A stretch of DNA of 61,215 nucleotides from Astrocystis sublimbata. Lineage: Eukaryota > Ascomycota > Sordariomycetes > Xylariales > Xylariaceae. The stretch covers positions 1 to 61,215 of the forward strand of contig JAJNNY010000108.1 in assembly GCA_022453515.1 (NCBI GenBank). The letters are read 5' to 3'. The notes under the pieces are model-generated. The model was not told where the DNA came from, did not search any database, and worked only from the letters and a program-made list of their open reading frames with translations. Below, piece after piece: positions 22,157-39,057 of the stretch; positions within the stretch are counted from its first letter, which is position 1; each line of letters opens with the position of its first letter. Both the position numbers and the translations under genes were made by a program.

Positions 22157-24490
22157 ATGAATAGTTATTCAATGGCAGAATCAGACGATGAGACTGTCGC
22201 TCTGAAACGGCAACTTGTGGCGGGTGAATACGCCACGGCGCACTCTTGTATCCATTGCAAAAGATTTGTTGTTCCAACGACTCTACCACCGGATGACAAG
22301 TACGAGCGTTTTTTCCAATCCGCGACATCGGTTGCTGAAATCGACCGTCTCGCCTCACTTGGATGTCGCTGGTTTTCGTTGTTCAGCGAATTGATGCATG
22401 GGTATTGTGGAAGTAGCCGACATGAGCTGAAGGTAATTTCAAGCTCAGTATATCCTACGGCATTGGAGAGGGGTTCTGCCATTATTACCATGCACTATGA
22501 TACGCATAGTCGCGTTCTAATAGTAACGGCTAATTTACGCATTGGATATAAAGAATACCACATTGAATCCTATGCTTTGAAGCAACCAGGTAATTCCCTC
22601 ATAATTTACTCAATGCATAAGAGAGTAGCACCCGCTCATGGCAGTTCAGATGCGAGTACATACCCTCTATCCCGAAGTCTTGGGACCCCAATCAATACAG
22701 CTCCCGCATCCGACAAATCCATCGAACTCATTCGTTATTGGCTCAAGACATGCTCTGACAAGCACAATTGCGGCATACAAGACGTACCGCCTTCTCTTCC
22801 TAGTTTTCTCCTAGCTATAGGAGATGATCACGTTCATCTTATGGATACGACAGGGAAACCCAAAGATCGATATATCGCACTATCCTATTGTTGGGGGACT
22901 CGAGGACAGCGGACGCTGCTTTCAAGTACGAATAAGAAACAGCTACTTGAGGGCATCGCACCAGAAGAACTCGATACGACTATTCAAGAGGCGATCTGTG
23001 TGACGAAACTGATAGGATTTCACTACCTCTGGATCGATGCCTTGTGTATCGTTCAAGACGACGAAGCAATGAGATTTTTCGAAATAGTACGCATGGACAA
23101 AATCTATTAAAATGCCACTTTAACCCTAATCCCATCACGAGCGGCGGATGTATAACAAAGCTTTCTTTGTAAGCGCGATACTGCTGGTGGCGCATACGCT
23201 CAACTCATCTTCGAAGTACCATATCTTAACAACGTCAGTGATGACTCGAGCCGCACTGTCGTACTTGTCCCAAAAGAACTCGTCTCGCGTCGTTGGATGT
23301 ATGGTAAACCTGAGGAATGGCACCTACGGGCATGGACGCTACAAGAAGGCATCATATCACCGCGGTGCCTCCAGTTTGGGACCGAGCAAACCACGTGGAC
23401 TTGCCATCATGGCACGATGCAATACAGAGACAGTGACGGCTGGGTCACTGGTAGAAATGCGGAAACTGATGCTTCAGCTGTACTAACTCGAGAGCGGCAC
23501 CGGGCTCAAATTCGGGACCAGGCAAGCCAGATAATATGGAGGGGGAGATGGCACGATCAACCGGACCGAGTTTGGTCCACCTGGTGTTCAATCGTTACCG
23601 AATTTTCAGGGCGCAAAATACGGAAACAAGACGATCGACTGCCTGCAATCTCGAGTGTTGCTAAGGGGCTCTCCAAAGCTATTAATGATGACTATATCTG
23701 TGGTCTCTGGAAATCGCAATTACACCGTCAACTTTTGTGGCACTGGGATACCCGACCCATGCGAAGCGAGGAGGTCTCCGGGTTTCAACCCTCGTGGAGC
23801 TGGGCTTCAAGCCGCGACGGAGTCAGCCTGCTCAATGAGTCGGTGCTCAAAGACAGCGATTTCGAACTGTTGCACTACAACGTAGAGCCCAAGCAAGCAG
23901 GGGACATCTACGGTGCAGTCAAGTCGGCCAGCCTTCGACTGCGAGCTTTGAAACTCTCGCTGCCAGAGGAGATCATCAACTACCACCGGGCTGATCTGAT
24001 TGGCCTGTCGACTTTGGCGCAAAGTACAAGGGATTATAGAATACGAACGGATCATGGTGGCATGTTTGGTGACGAGCAATATCTGTTGTTTAAGAACAAA
24101 CGCGACCGAGACAGAAAAGCCAGCTATATGAACGATCTCATCAGCGCTATCATTGTCACAGCCATGAAAATAGATAAGTATGTAGGGGTTTCGCGGGATG
24201 AGCTTAATGATATGAGCCTTCTGATCGTAGGTCACCACCGGAACTCGGATACATCATTGGAAGGGCCGGTAGGAGTCGTCATCAAATTACAAGAAGATGG
24301 AACGTATTGTCGTATAGGGTACTTCAGAACCCGGAATGTATGGGGACGTTCGAGGTTTGTCGATAGTGACGAGGAAAGCTCATCAGAGGAAAGTCAACCA
24401 GAAGAAAGCCCATCAGAGGGAGATTATTTGTCTCGAGTGAGATACCTATGGGGCGGCAAAGCAAGTGTTTGTGAAATCACACTTTGTTGA
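22157..24490 (+). pseudogene. Heterokaryon-incompatibility (HET) domain gene with two in-frame stops
   Basis: One reading frame runs from ATG 22157 to TGA 24490 and is interrupted only by TAA at 23108-23110 and 23153-23155. All HET blocks are in this one frame: YIALSYCWGTRGQ, then IQEAICVTKLIGFHYLWIDA with LCIVQDDE directly after it, then MDKIY-stop-NATLTLIPSRAADV-stop-QSFLCKR, and further on LRAWTLQEGIISPR. The stops fall inside conserved sequence, so an intron removing both would delete part of the domain. Both could derive from CAA by C-to-T change, as expected from RIP, but the ancestral codons are not known. The C-terminal tail is acidic (DSDEESSSEESQPEESPSEG). HET proteins trigger cell death on non-self fusion; this copy is probably inactive or truncated. 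Confidence 0.82.
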
Positions 24491-24766
24491 TTCAAGTATT
24501 GAAAAATAAACATAAAATATCGATGCGGGTAGTGGAGGCTTATAGAAATTGGAATTATCACCATACTAACCCTCGAGGACTGTAAGTTTGAATCAATAAA
24601 TCAATGAAGGTGCGCAAATATGTTAAGCGTTACTATTCTTCCTATCTCTCATTTCTTTCTTTCACCTTTTATCAAACTTCTCCAAGTGTATCTCATAATT
24701 GTATGATATCCTTTTCGCATCCAAAACGCCGTAAAAATGCATACCAACACACAAGAGTCTCCCAAC
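24491..24766. other. Convergent intergenic region
   Basis: 276 bp between the 3' ends of the HET gene and the aspartate-semialdehyde dehydrogenase gene. No gene is seen. Confidence 0.5.
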
Positions 24767-26322
24767 CTAGATAAACCCCTTAAGCACAGCCGCTTCGGCG
24801 TTCAATATCGACGAGCCAGCAGCTCCGATGACAGCTACAAGCAGGATATGTTAGTATTCGTTCCTCATCAGATCTAGTCTCTAGAAACATGCCCGAGCTC
24901 GGACGCCCACGAGAGCACATCGAACAAGAAACAAACAAAAGGATGATAGAGAGGGAGTGATGAGAAAAAAAGCGCCATATAGGACACACGAACACGCCCA
25001 GACACGTACACCAGGTATCATCAGGAGCAGAAAATGGATGAATGGAAAGAGTGGACAGTGAAGAACAAACAAACGGAGCAACTCACTATTATGACTCAAC
25101 GCCACAAACTTAATATCAAAAATCCCACTCTCATCCTCCCTCACGCGTCCCACACTAACCGTATACCCTCTGCTCAGATCGCGATCGAGCCTGGGCTGCG
25201 GGCGATCGGGGTCATCGAAGACCATGATGCTCGGCCTCGGCGCGCTCGGGCAGCCGAGAGTCTCGGCCTCGCTGACGTATTCACGCATAGCCTTCTTGAC
25301 CTCTTCGGCGCTAGGGGCCGGGCGTTTCTGGAAGCGCAGCGACACGCAGGCCGTGTGGCCGTCGAGGACGGGGACGCGGTTGCACGCGGCCGAGACGCGG
25401 AGGGATTCCTGCTCTTCGAAGGCCGTCAGGTCCGCGTTGATGCCGCCGAGGATCTTGCGCGCCTCCGTCTCGAGCTTGTCTTCCTCGCCACTGATGAAGG
25501 GCACCACGTTGTCGAGCACGTCCATGCTGGAGACGCCGGGATACCCCGCGCCGGACACGGCTTGCATCGTGACGACGGAGACGGCGTCGACGGGGCCGAA
25601 GCGCGCTTGGAGAGCCGCGAAGGGGATCACGAGCCCGATGACGGCGCAGTTCGAGTTGCACACTAGGAAGCCGCGCTCGAGGTTGTGCTGCTTGCGCTGG
25701 TGCGGGATCAGGTCCAGGTGCGGCAGGTTGACGGTCGGCACGACGAGCGGGACGAGGGGGTCGCGGCGGTAGTTCTTGGCGTTGGAGAAGACGGCGAGGT
25801 TGGCTTTGAGGAATTCCATCTCTGTTACGTGGTTATCATTAGTTGTCTGCGGAATCTATATCGTATGGTCTCGAATAGAGACCACGCCTTTTGAGGATAG
25901 TTCAGGGGGGTGCGAAAGAAAACTCACCAATCTCCCCCGCAACGTCCGAATCCAGCCCACTAAACACGACATCGCAGTCGGCGAACTCCGCAGCCCTGCA
26001 CTCGCGTACGACGAGGTCGCCGACGTCGCCCATGGGCGACGCCTGCTTCCAGCGCACGGCGTCCTTGTACTTCTTGCCCGCGGACCGGGCCGAGGCGCCG
26101 ACGGCGTGGAGCACGAAGTGCGGGTGCTGCGACAGCAGCAGGATGAAGCGCTGGCCGACCGAGCCCGTCGCGCCGAGCACACCTGGGAAGTCAAGATGTC
26201 AGCTAGGGACCGACCATATTGTAACCGAAAGCATTTGAGGTGCGCGGTTGAGTATAAGCTGAGGACATAAGAGGGGGACTGGTCCTCGTACCGCACTTCT
26301 TGGTCGGGAATTGCGACGCCAT
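24767..26322 (-). CDS. Aspartate-semialdehyde dehydrogenase
   Basis: This enzyme converts aspartyl-4-phosphate to aspartate semialdehyde with NADPH, the shared step to threonine and methionine (yeast Hom2). ATG 26322 starts a short exon, followed after an intron by [12 protein letters not shown] (NADP-binding). The next exon has [19 protein letters not shown], the catalytic Cys in [10 protein letters not shown], the substrate loop [10 protein letters not shown] and [14 protein letters not shown] with the catalytic His. A final intron at 25086-24835 (252 nt, GTGAGT donor, TTGTAG acceptor) leads to [20 protein letters not shown], the expected C-terminus, ending in TAG at 24767. The last intron is long for this window, and unspliced reading would give a different hydrophobic tail. 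It is co-directional with ARG5,6. Confidence 0.92.
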
Positions 26323-27341
26323 GTTTTTGACTGTCTGTCTGTCTATAGATTCGTTGCAAAATACGTAATTGGGAAGAAAGCCTTCGACTCTCGGCTGTTT
26401 CGAAGAGCAGGTAGTCGGACAATATGATAGATCGGGTGTACGCTGCAATGCTGTCAGTCAATATATATCGGCGACCTCCATATATAAAAGATATGTGGAC
26501 GAGGCGGAACCTACCTACTTCGGCGACGATGACGAAATTTCGGTGTTTGTTGTGTTACGATATAACAAGTAAGAGTCAAGTTCAGTCAACTTTTTCGACG
26601 GCCGCACTCGCATGACCTTTCTTGGATAGCTAGCTCCCCCCTTCCCGAGTTGCACAGAAAATCAGCACCCCGCTTCCGCCTGCTGTCTGTCTGGACTCAC
26701 CTGCGCTTGCGCTATGTGCCTGCCCCACCATCCGTTATCGGATCAAAGACCGGAGCCTGACCCCGGCGACCGTGAAATGGGACCTGAGCTGTAGCGTGGC
26801 ATCATCGGGGATCGACGTTTCATCCCCCGCCGAGCCCCTGCAGCATTCATCCGGGGCCCAGACCCCGATCTTCCAAGGACCACTGTACTTTCATAGTGTG
26901 TAGGGATTTGGAGTGTCAGGGGCACTGAGATCAAGCCACAATGAACAGCAGATCTGATAATCAACATCCTACCATCCAGCTCGAATACACAGCAATAAAT
27001 GTACAGGTGGACATCGTCAGCACGTATCGCCACTCCACTACATTTCACTTCAATCAATTGCTTCAGATCTTCGGGCCGTTCAAGCCAGATATATCAATAT
27101 GTCCTACTATGGGTACTCTCATGCATTGCCTCGTCTGTCAGGGCTATAACTATACCTAGTTAGAGTACCTACGTATATAATCTCCCAGGCATTCTCCACC
27201 TACAGAGACAACGTGATCGCCACGTCCAAGTCTTTTGATCCAACAAACGAATTACCTGTTAACTCCAAGTCCAAGGGACTATTGAACATGCCATCCAAAA
27301 CAAAACCAATGCTGTCAATTCCAGTTCATAATGGATATTCT
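26323..27341. other. Intergenic region upstream of the semialdehyde dehydrogenase gene
   Basis: About 1 kb containing a short CTGT tandem repeat at 26331-26342 and the ARG5,6 3' flank. Several short ORFs lack domains. No gene is supported. Confidence 0.5.
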
Positions 27342-32485
<5,144 letters not shown>

Positions 32486-33395
32486 TTATCGGTTGCCAAA
32501 GATGACTGTTCGCGTGTCGTGTCAGAATAGCGGCTCTTGCCATAAAGTGAAGGGCCTGGTCTCTTACCCGATGGAACAATGATAATAACAAGGAGAATGA
32601 TGATGCCAATGATGATGCACATCCGCATCTTCATGTCCTTCCACCACATCTGCTTGCGTACGCGGTTGGCGCCTCGGCGGAAGCCCTGGGCGGAGACGGC
32701 CAGGTTATCGGTCTTGTCTTGAAGGGCATCGAGACGCTCGCCACGTTGGGACACCTTGTTGATGTTATCTCGCATCACACCGACGGTGTCATCGATTTGC
32801 TACAGCACAGAATTAGCCCCTGTCGTGTCGCATGACTGAGTGTATCTCTTCAATCCGAGGCTGCAATCGGCATCGTAGTTGTCATGGTCAAGTCCATGAC
32901 AATACACGCTCATCGATGACGGCCATAAGAGGCCATCGGGGTTGTCGCGTCGAAACAGGGCGGATGCGAACAGGTGAGCAGGTGCATAGGCGACGAGTAT
33001 CTCATCAGGTCGTCCTCTCGTCATAGAACGACCCTGCCGCTTCGTTTGCATGTACAGCTCATTTGTCGCATCACACGAAGGCATCGCGTTGTATCTCCAT
33101 TTGGCAGCGGATATGGACACGGTCATGAGCGCGGACCGTAGGCCGGGAATCGTACGTCGCGACGTTGTTGTTGGTTTGTTGTGGTTCGACCCAGCCGATC
33201 CGATCGCAGCATCATCGGAATTCAAGCAGCCCGAAGCAGCATCTCATCACGTCGACAAAAGAAAGGGCACCGTTCGTGTCTACTTACAGCTTGTAGCGCC
33301 TGGGTCCTGGCATTGCCGCCCTGCTGCTGCTGTTGGGGAGCGCCGGCCTGGCCGCTGGGGATGTAGGGGTCGTAGGGGGCGTCTTGGTTCGACAT
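32486..33395 (-). CDS. Synaptobrevin/VAMP R-SNARE (Snc/SynA type), left copy
   Basis: Three exons (33395-33288, 32799-32568, 32505-32486) encode 119 residues. The N-terminus is short and Gln-rich (QQQQQGG). The R-SNARE motif runs from [20 protein letters not shown] through [20 protein letters not shown] to [19 protein letters not shown], with the zero-layer Arg in QRGERL. A C-terminal anchor ([20 protein letters not shown]) ends FGNR. The protein mediates fusion of exocytic and endocytic vesicles with the plasma membrane. Intron 1 is 488 nt (33287-32800), the longest placed in this window; intron 2 is 62 nt and leaves a 20-nt last exon. Confidence 0.95.
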
Positions 33396-35954
33396 GGTGG
33401 CTAACGGGCGAAGCTCGCGGGCGTGTGTAAAGGGAGAGAAGCAGTGCTTTTGCTGAGTGGGCGGAGACGAGATCAATCAATACGCAAATGCTGGGTTATC
33501 GCGGCGATGAAAAGGACAAGGTGGAAGCTGTGGTAGATGGGTTGTATTGCGAAATGGATGCTGGTGGGTAAGATGAGGTGGTTAGGTTTGGACGGGTAGG
33601 AGTGAACCGTGTGATGATGAGCAGGTGGTTTGGCTGCCTGCCTCTAGACCTGGCTTGGTGCAGCAGTCCAGGCAGTGGTCGGTGGTTCCCTGGGGCAAGC
33701 CTGGCTCGGTCTGGGGGCTGGCTGGCTGGCTGCTGGCTGGGGCGAGAGAGGTTGGCGGTTGGCTGATGAACAACTTTTGCAGCGCGGCAAGTGGCTGAAC
33801 TGGCAGAAAGTGCTAAAAGAGATGGCCGTTACCATTCTGAGACAGCTGGACAAGGGTTTGCGGGGCTGCCCCACACAGGCCCGTCGATTTCTGGAAGTAC
33901 CCTCACGCGCCACCGTTCATGCTTCCGGTACCTAGGGTCGCTTTTCAAGGTTGTTTCGCCTGCGTTTCCTGGGGACACCAACACGGCAACCCGAATACGC
34001 AAATGGGACCTTTGAGACTGCCCAGTACTGAGTACATATATATGTAAAAGCCAATGCGCGGGAGCATTGGATGATGATGGGCTATTGATGAATTGCACTG
34101 CGATAATCTCAATATTATCGCATGCAGACCATATTCAGAGTGGAATCCCCATGGTTATACGACGATACCGAGGTACATTACATTGTATGTTGTTACCCAA
34201 GCATCCAAGGCGCAAATTACGTCGCCATCGAGGCTGTGCCTTGACCACTTTTTGCCGACCGATCCATTTAGCTCATTTAGGTACTAGCCACAATCTTAGA
34301 GCTACCTAATTCTCCCTCAAAGGAAGCGGATGAACTCTTGCTTGATTTGAATAAACCTGTTGCCTATATCAGAAGCTTGCTTTTGCTAAACATCTTGCTA
34401 GCTCACCTAGTATTACTCTTACCAATAATTCTGCTGCCTGGCCTGTCGTCGCCAATTGCAGCCATCAGGACACCCTAAGCAGACCAAGAACGCCATGCCT
34501 ACCATTTTAGGTTAGACACTTGAATGTAAACTAGGTACCTGGTATTGATCTCCGAAACCCCAGGGATGACGTGTATCCTAACTGGTCGACGTCTAATCAT
34601 ACACGATACAAACTAACATGACTGATTTGGGAGTTCAAGACAGAAAACACCACAAGACCTCCCTTGGTTGCTAGTGACTCGACTGGAGAGTCCGATCTTG
34701 TAGTATTTACCCGTCTGACCTCTCGAAGCTCCTTGTTATCACTTCGTTTGCTGGTCTGGTCGCCTGCAGCCTGCACTTTCCATCTCGTAATAGGGCGCGA
34801 GCATTTCTCGGTGATATGCCAACCAATGCATAGCGACCGCAAGGCAAATCCACAGACTACTATAAGTCGTTACGCCAATCATAGGCACTCTTGTCGTCTC
34901 AGTCTGCCCAGAAGGAACAATGCGGCAAGAAACACAGCGAAGAGACATGCTACAAGAGGAGACAGCAGCAGCAGACGAAAAAGACCACAAGGTGACTACT
35001 TCCAGTCATGTCAACGTCAGACTTTCCAAATGCCACAGTAACACCTTCAATGCAATCTCTCAGTGCTGCTGTCGATTACAGCTGGAGGTGCTTCAAGGTC
35101 TGTAACTGCCCACAACAGACACATCTGACAGTCACTACTACTTCTTTTTCCTCGGTCTTGTATGACTTAGTGCTCTGACATGATAAACACCTCTACTTGA
35201 CACCTGCCGCAATGCTATAGGGAAACATAGGACATACTTCCAAGATCGACGAATGGATGGAGGTCGCACCATGGCAGTTCCGATCCGCGCCTATGTCCTA
35301 CACTCGCTCGATGCGTGTACAAAGCTTATCACGAAAGTATACGCAATCACCAAAATATGTGCTGCCTTATCGGCTCATAGATACATGTAGGTACTCGAAC
35401 ACGGCCACGGCTATTAGACTGCACACAAGGTATTCGAGTGGTGTGCTTGATCGAAAGTGTTCTAAATACCCACTTTGAAGTTGACGATGTCTATCTGTGT
35501 GTTCAGCACCATGCTAAATTGCCAGAAACTCGAGGCTTTTGGTCATTTCGCATAGCGAAAATACTGTTCACCCGAATGCTTCGGTGATTTGAAGTTGATG
35601 CCTTTTCTCGCTCCGTCGTTCCGTTTCCAAACTTTGTGCTGTTCATGATTCCTGGAAAGCATAGACGGCCTCAAGCTTCCTGACGTGAACCTGCCAAAGC
35701 CATTGATCCTCGCCTTCCGTCCGCAAAAGCCCCAGGCAGTCCATAGTCCGAACCAATCCATGTAAGGGAAGGAATATCTATGCGCTGAAACCTAGCTATA
35801 TCACATCTGTCCGAAAAGACGGCAGACGCATTCTCGCCCCCGGTGGTCAGATCTGCGACCTCAAATTGCGAATAGCGATAAGCCACGCATCTGGCCTCAA
35901 CTCGGAGCTATAATTTTGATTTACTAGATACATCAGCATCGGCGTCTCTCAGCC
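33396..35954. other. Synaptobrevin 5' region and gene-poor stretch
   Basis: A CTGG/GGCTGG-rich tract at about 33700-33745 (CCAG-rich on the sense strand) lies in the probable synaptobrevin leader or promoter. Minus-strand ORFs around 35543-35886 are Gly/Ser-rich and do not resolve into a recognisable protein. No other gene is supported. Confidence 0.45.
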
Positions 35955-37840
35955 ATGTTAGGCTTATGGCGCAAAGCTACGACTGTGGCCATTTCACTCC
36001 TCCTTGCGACCAAATCCATCTACGCTTACGATTTCGATCCAGATTCCACGGGTCAGTTTTCTTTCCTCGGCGTGCAGCGCACAAAAACCTCTCTAACCCA
36101 GCCGTTTTAGACTCGATCAAGAATGTAGCTAAACAGCTGGCCGAGGATTTGATGTCGATGTACAATGGCAACGAGCCCGGACAGACACCTGGGCTCTTGC
36201 CACATCCATACTACTGTGAGTAAATCTAACTCCGAACGCAATAGAACAGCAACGCTAACCGTTATGAATCAGGGTGGGAAGGCGGCGCTTTGATGGGCGC
36301 CCTGATCGATTACTGGTACTACACAGGCGACACGACCTACAACGCCATCACCGAGCAAGGAATGCTGCACCAGACCGGTGCCTACAATGATTACATGCCG
36401 GCGAACCAAACACTAACCGAAGGTAACGATGACCAAGGCTTCTGGGCAATGGCAGCGATGTCAGCCGCGGAATACAACTTCCAGAACCCCGGCCACGGCC
36501 AGCCACAGTGGCTCGCATTGGCCCAGGCAGTTTTCAACACGCAAGCAGCGCGATGGGAGACGAAGATCTGCAACGGAGGTCTGCGGTGGCAGATCTTCAC
36601 GTGGAACCACGGCTTCGACTACAAGAACTCCATCTCCCAGGCGTGCTTCTTCAACATCGCCGCACGACTCGCCCTTTACACTGGAAACGCCACATACGCC
36701 GAGTGGGCCGTCAAGACGTGGGACTGGATGGTGGGCGTCAAGTTCATCGACCATACCTATCGCATCTACGACGGCGCGCCGATCGGAAACAACTGCACTG
36801 ACATCACGCCGTACGAGTTCTCCTATAATGTCGGCGCGTTTCTGCTCGGAGCGGCTGCCATGGTCGAGTACTCCAATAAAGACGGAAAGGACCACGACGC
36901 CGCGCTCTGGCACGAGCGTGTCGACGGACTGCTGAACAGCACTGCGAACATATTCTTCTTCGGCGACAACGATGATGACAAAGTGATGATCGAGGTGGCA
37001 TGCGAGTCAGTAAACCTATGTGACACAGACCAGCAGTCATTCAAAGCGTATCTGAGTCGTTGGATGGCAGCAACGACCAAATGGGCTCCATGGACCTTCG
37101 ACCGCGTCAAGAAGCTGCTCAGAAATTCCGCCAAGGCCGCCGTGAAGCAGTGCACAGGCGGCGACAACGGCCGCATGTGCGGCCTGAAGTGGGCCAACAA
37201 CAGCGGCAAGTGGGACGGCAGCACGGGCGTCGGCCAGCAGATGGCGGCCATGGAAGTCGTCCTCGCCAACATGATCCAGCAAGCCAAGCCACCCGTCACC
37301 GACGTAAGCGGCGGCACCAGTCCTGGCGATCCAACAGCCGGCAGCCAGGATCGCGGACACCCCGATCCACTCGGCCGGCCTTTGCGCCCCATTAAGACTG
37401 GGGACCGCGCGGGTGCCGCCATGGTCACTCTCATCGTGGTCATGGTGATGTTGGCGGCACTCATGTTCATGATGATGGATGAGAGCGAGGAGGAACGTAA
37501 ACCGAGGGGTCGGGATGGCCCGGGAGCCTCCGTTCTGCCAGTTTCTCAATCAGTACAGGCTCGTGGACCGGCATCAGAAGTTCAAGGTTCGAACCCACCG
37601 GAGACGATTTCTCCAAGCCCAGAAATAAAAGGCCAAAAATCAATGACAGTGCATGGCATAGCAGCTGCAATCGAGGCTAATAAATCTCGAGCTGGGTGTT
37701 ACGCCGCCGCCGGGCACTGCATCCGAAATCTGACAGTACCGAACCTGTACAGAAACCACGACAAGGGGAACAGGGGTCCCGAGCACCGCGCCCCCAGGGA
37801 GCCATCCGGACAACCTACCCTTGCTCAGGCAAGCGTGTAG
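35955..37840 (+). CDS. GH76 family (Dfg5/Dcw1-type) mannan endo-1,6-alpha-mannosidase, left copy
   Basis: Three exons (35955-36051, 36111-36215, 36273-37840) give 589 residues. A signal peptide (ATTVAISLLLATKSIYA) is followed by SIKNVAKQLAEDLMSMYNG, WWEGGALMGALIDYWYYTGD and [17 protein letters not shown], where the DD pair is the catalytic acid motif. Other family blocks are [20 protein letters not shown] and YEFSYNVGAFLLGAAAM. Dfg5/Dcw1 proteins act at the cell surface and are thought to transfer GPI-anchored glycoproteins onto cell-wall glucan. A hydrophobic stretch (AAMVTLIVVMVMLAALMFMM) lies at about residues 455-475. It is followed by some 115 polar residues with no visible domain, which does not fit a normal C-terminal GPI signal. 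Confidence 0.9.
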
Positions 37841-39057
37841 ACCGCTAGCTATTTTGGTGATGAGCTTGAAAATAAGGGGACGTGAGTGTGTGGTGACAGG
37901 TACTTGAACAACGAGAGAACTGGGGTTTGGAGGCACCGTGTTTTGGCGACTTGGTCACAAGACTTGACTTGACTGATCACTTTGGGACTTTGGGATCTGG
38001 CTAGTGATCATACGAGACCGTTACTGGAATGGAATAGGCAATGGAGACGTTTCTGGTCGGCGCATGTTGGTGGGATAATAGTGGCTTGGGCGCTTATTGA
38101 TTAGGTAAGTTGAACTTTGTTTTGGGGGGTTTATAGATATTCGCTGTTGGGGCATTTTTTCTTCAGTCCTTATCTTGGCTCTGTTTCTTCTACCTTGTCG
38201 GCAGCATAATGAGTAGAAGATGGGATAGGTGTATCGATAGTTAGCTTTAAGGTTGTCACTGCTTATAATGAAACTGGTTATGGGACAGCTCGATTTCTTC
38301 TATGGCGTTGTCTGGTACTGGTACAGGCCAACAATCAATGCGATGCATGGTAGGATGGGGTGGTATACACCGAGTTAAGGGAAACGACTTAATCTTAACG
38401 AAAGACATCAGGATGATTGTTTTATTGGAGATACTTGCGCTCTCAAGTGGCTGGACAAACGGGGGTATGCTTGACTGCAGAGGCCAGGGAGTAGATAGCC
38501 ATGTATTGAGCGTCTGACTTGACGTCAAAGCTCATTAAGATGAGAGACAGCACAACTGAGATCCTCTCGTTTGAGTAGAGGGGCGCTTATAGAAACTTGT
38601 GTGACAGACATCGGGCGTTATTCGGTGTCGCTTGGTGTTGGCAACAACGTGGCAAGTGGCCAAATATTGAGTACAACTTGGCTTTGACTAGGATGTAGTG
38701 AGACTACCAGGAAATCTGGAGACCAATTGTTATTGTTTCTATAAGGAAGAGCACGACTGCTCCCGTATGGTGCGCATTGTCAGTGGCCGGTCCATACAGT
38801 CGGAATACCACCCTCAAGAAGACCATGACCTTAAGCCACACCTTAGATTATGTTCTCAGTCACATACAAGGGCAAACAAAGTCGGTATGAATGATTCGCT
38901 CAAAGTTTTATAGGTATGGTATGATACATCTCAATTACTAATCTTTATAACAAACTCCACAAACTGTATGTCGTGTCTATGGTAGGGGTATGTGTGCGTT
39001 TTAAACGGGCTCAAGGTAGATACAAGAAGAGAAAGGGGGCCACTCTCAGCACTTTGT
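37841..39057. other. Intergenic region (convergent)
   Basis: 1.2 kb between the 3' ends of the GH76 and HD-domain genes. Short ORFs without domains; nothing supported. Confidence 0.5.

Noticed and set aside
23089..23165. Intron removing both stops of the HET gene
   Set aside because: It would delete conserved HET-core residues (the MDKIY and NATLTL region), and no good branch site was seen.
25224..25772. Plus-strand ORF of 182 codons opposite the semialdehyde dehydrogenase
   Set aside because: Antisense shadow; the minus-strand frame has all catalytic motifs.
33574..33935. Trp/Gly-rich ORFs around the CTGG repeat
   Set aside because: They arise from the simple repeat in the synaptobrevin leader region; no domain or conserved start.
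37060..37395. ORFs rich in Arg/Gln in other frames of the GH76 gene
   Set aside because: Low-complexity shadow frames of a GC-rich real gene.
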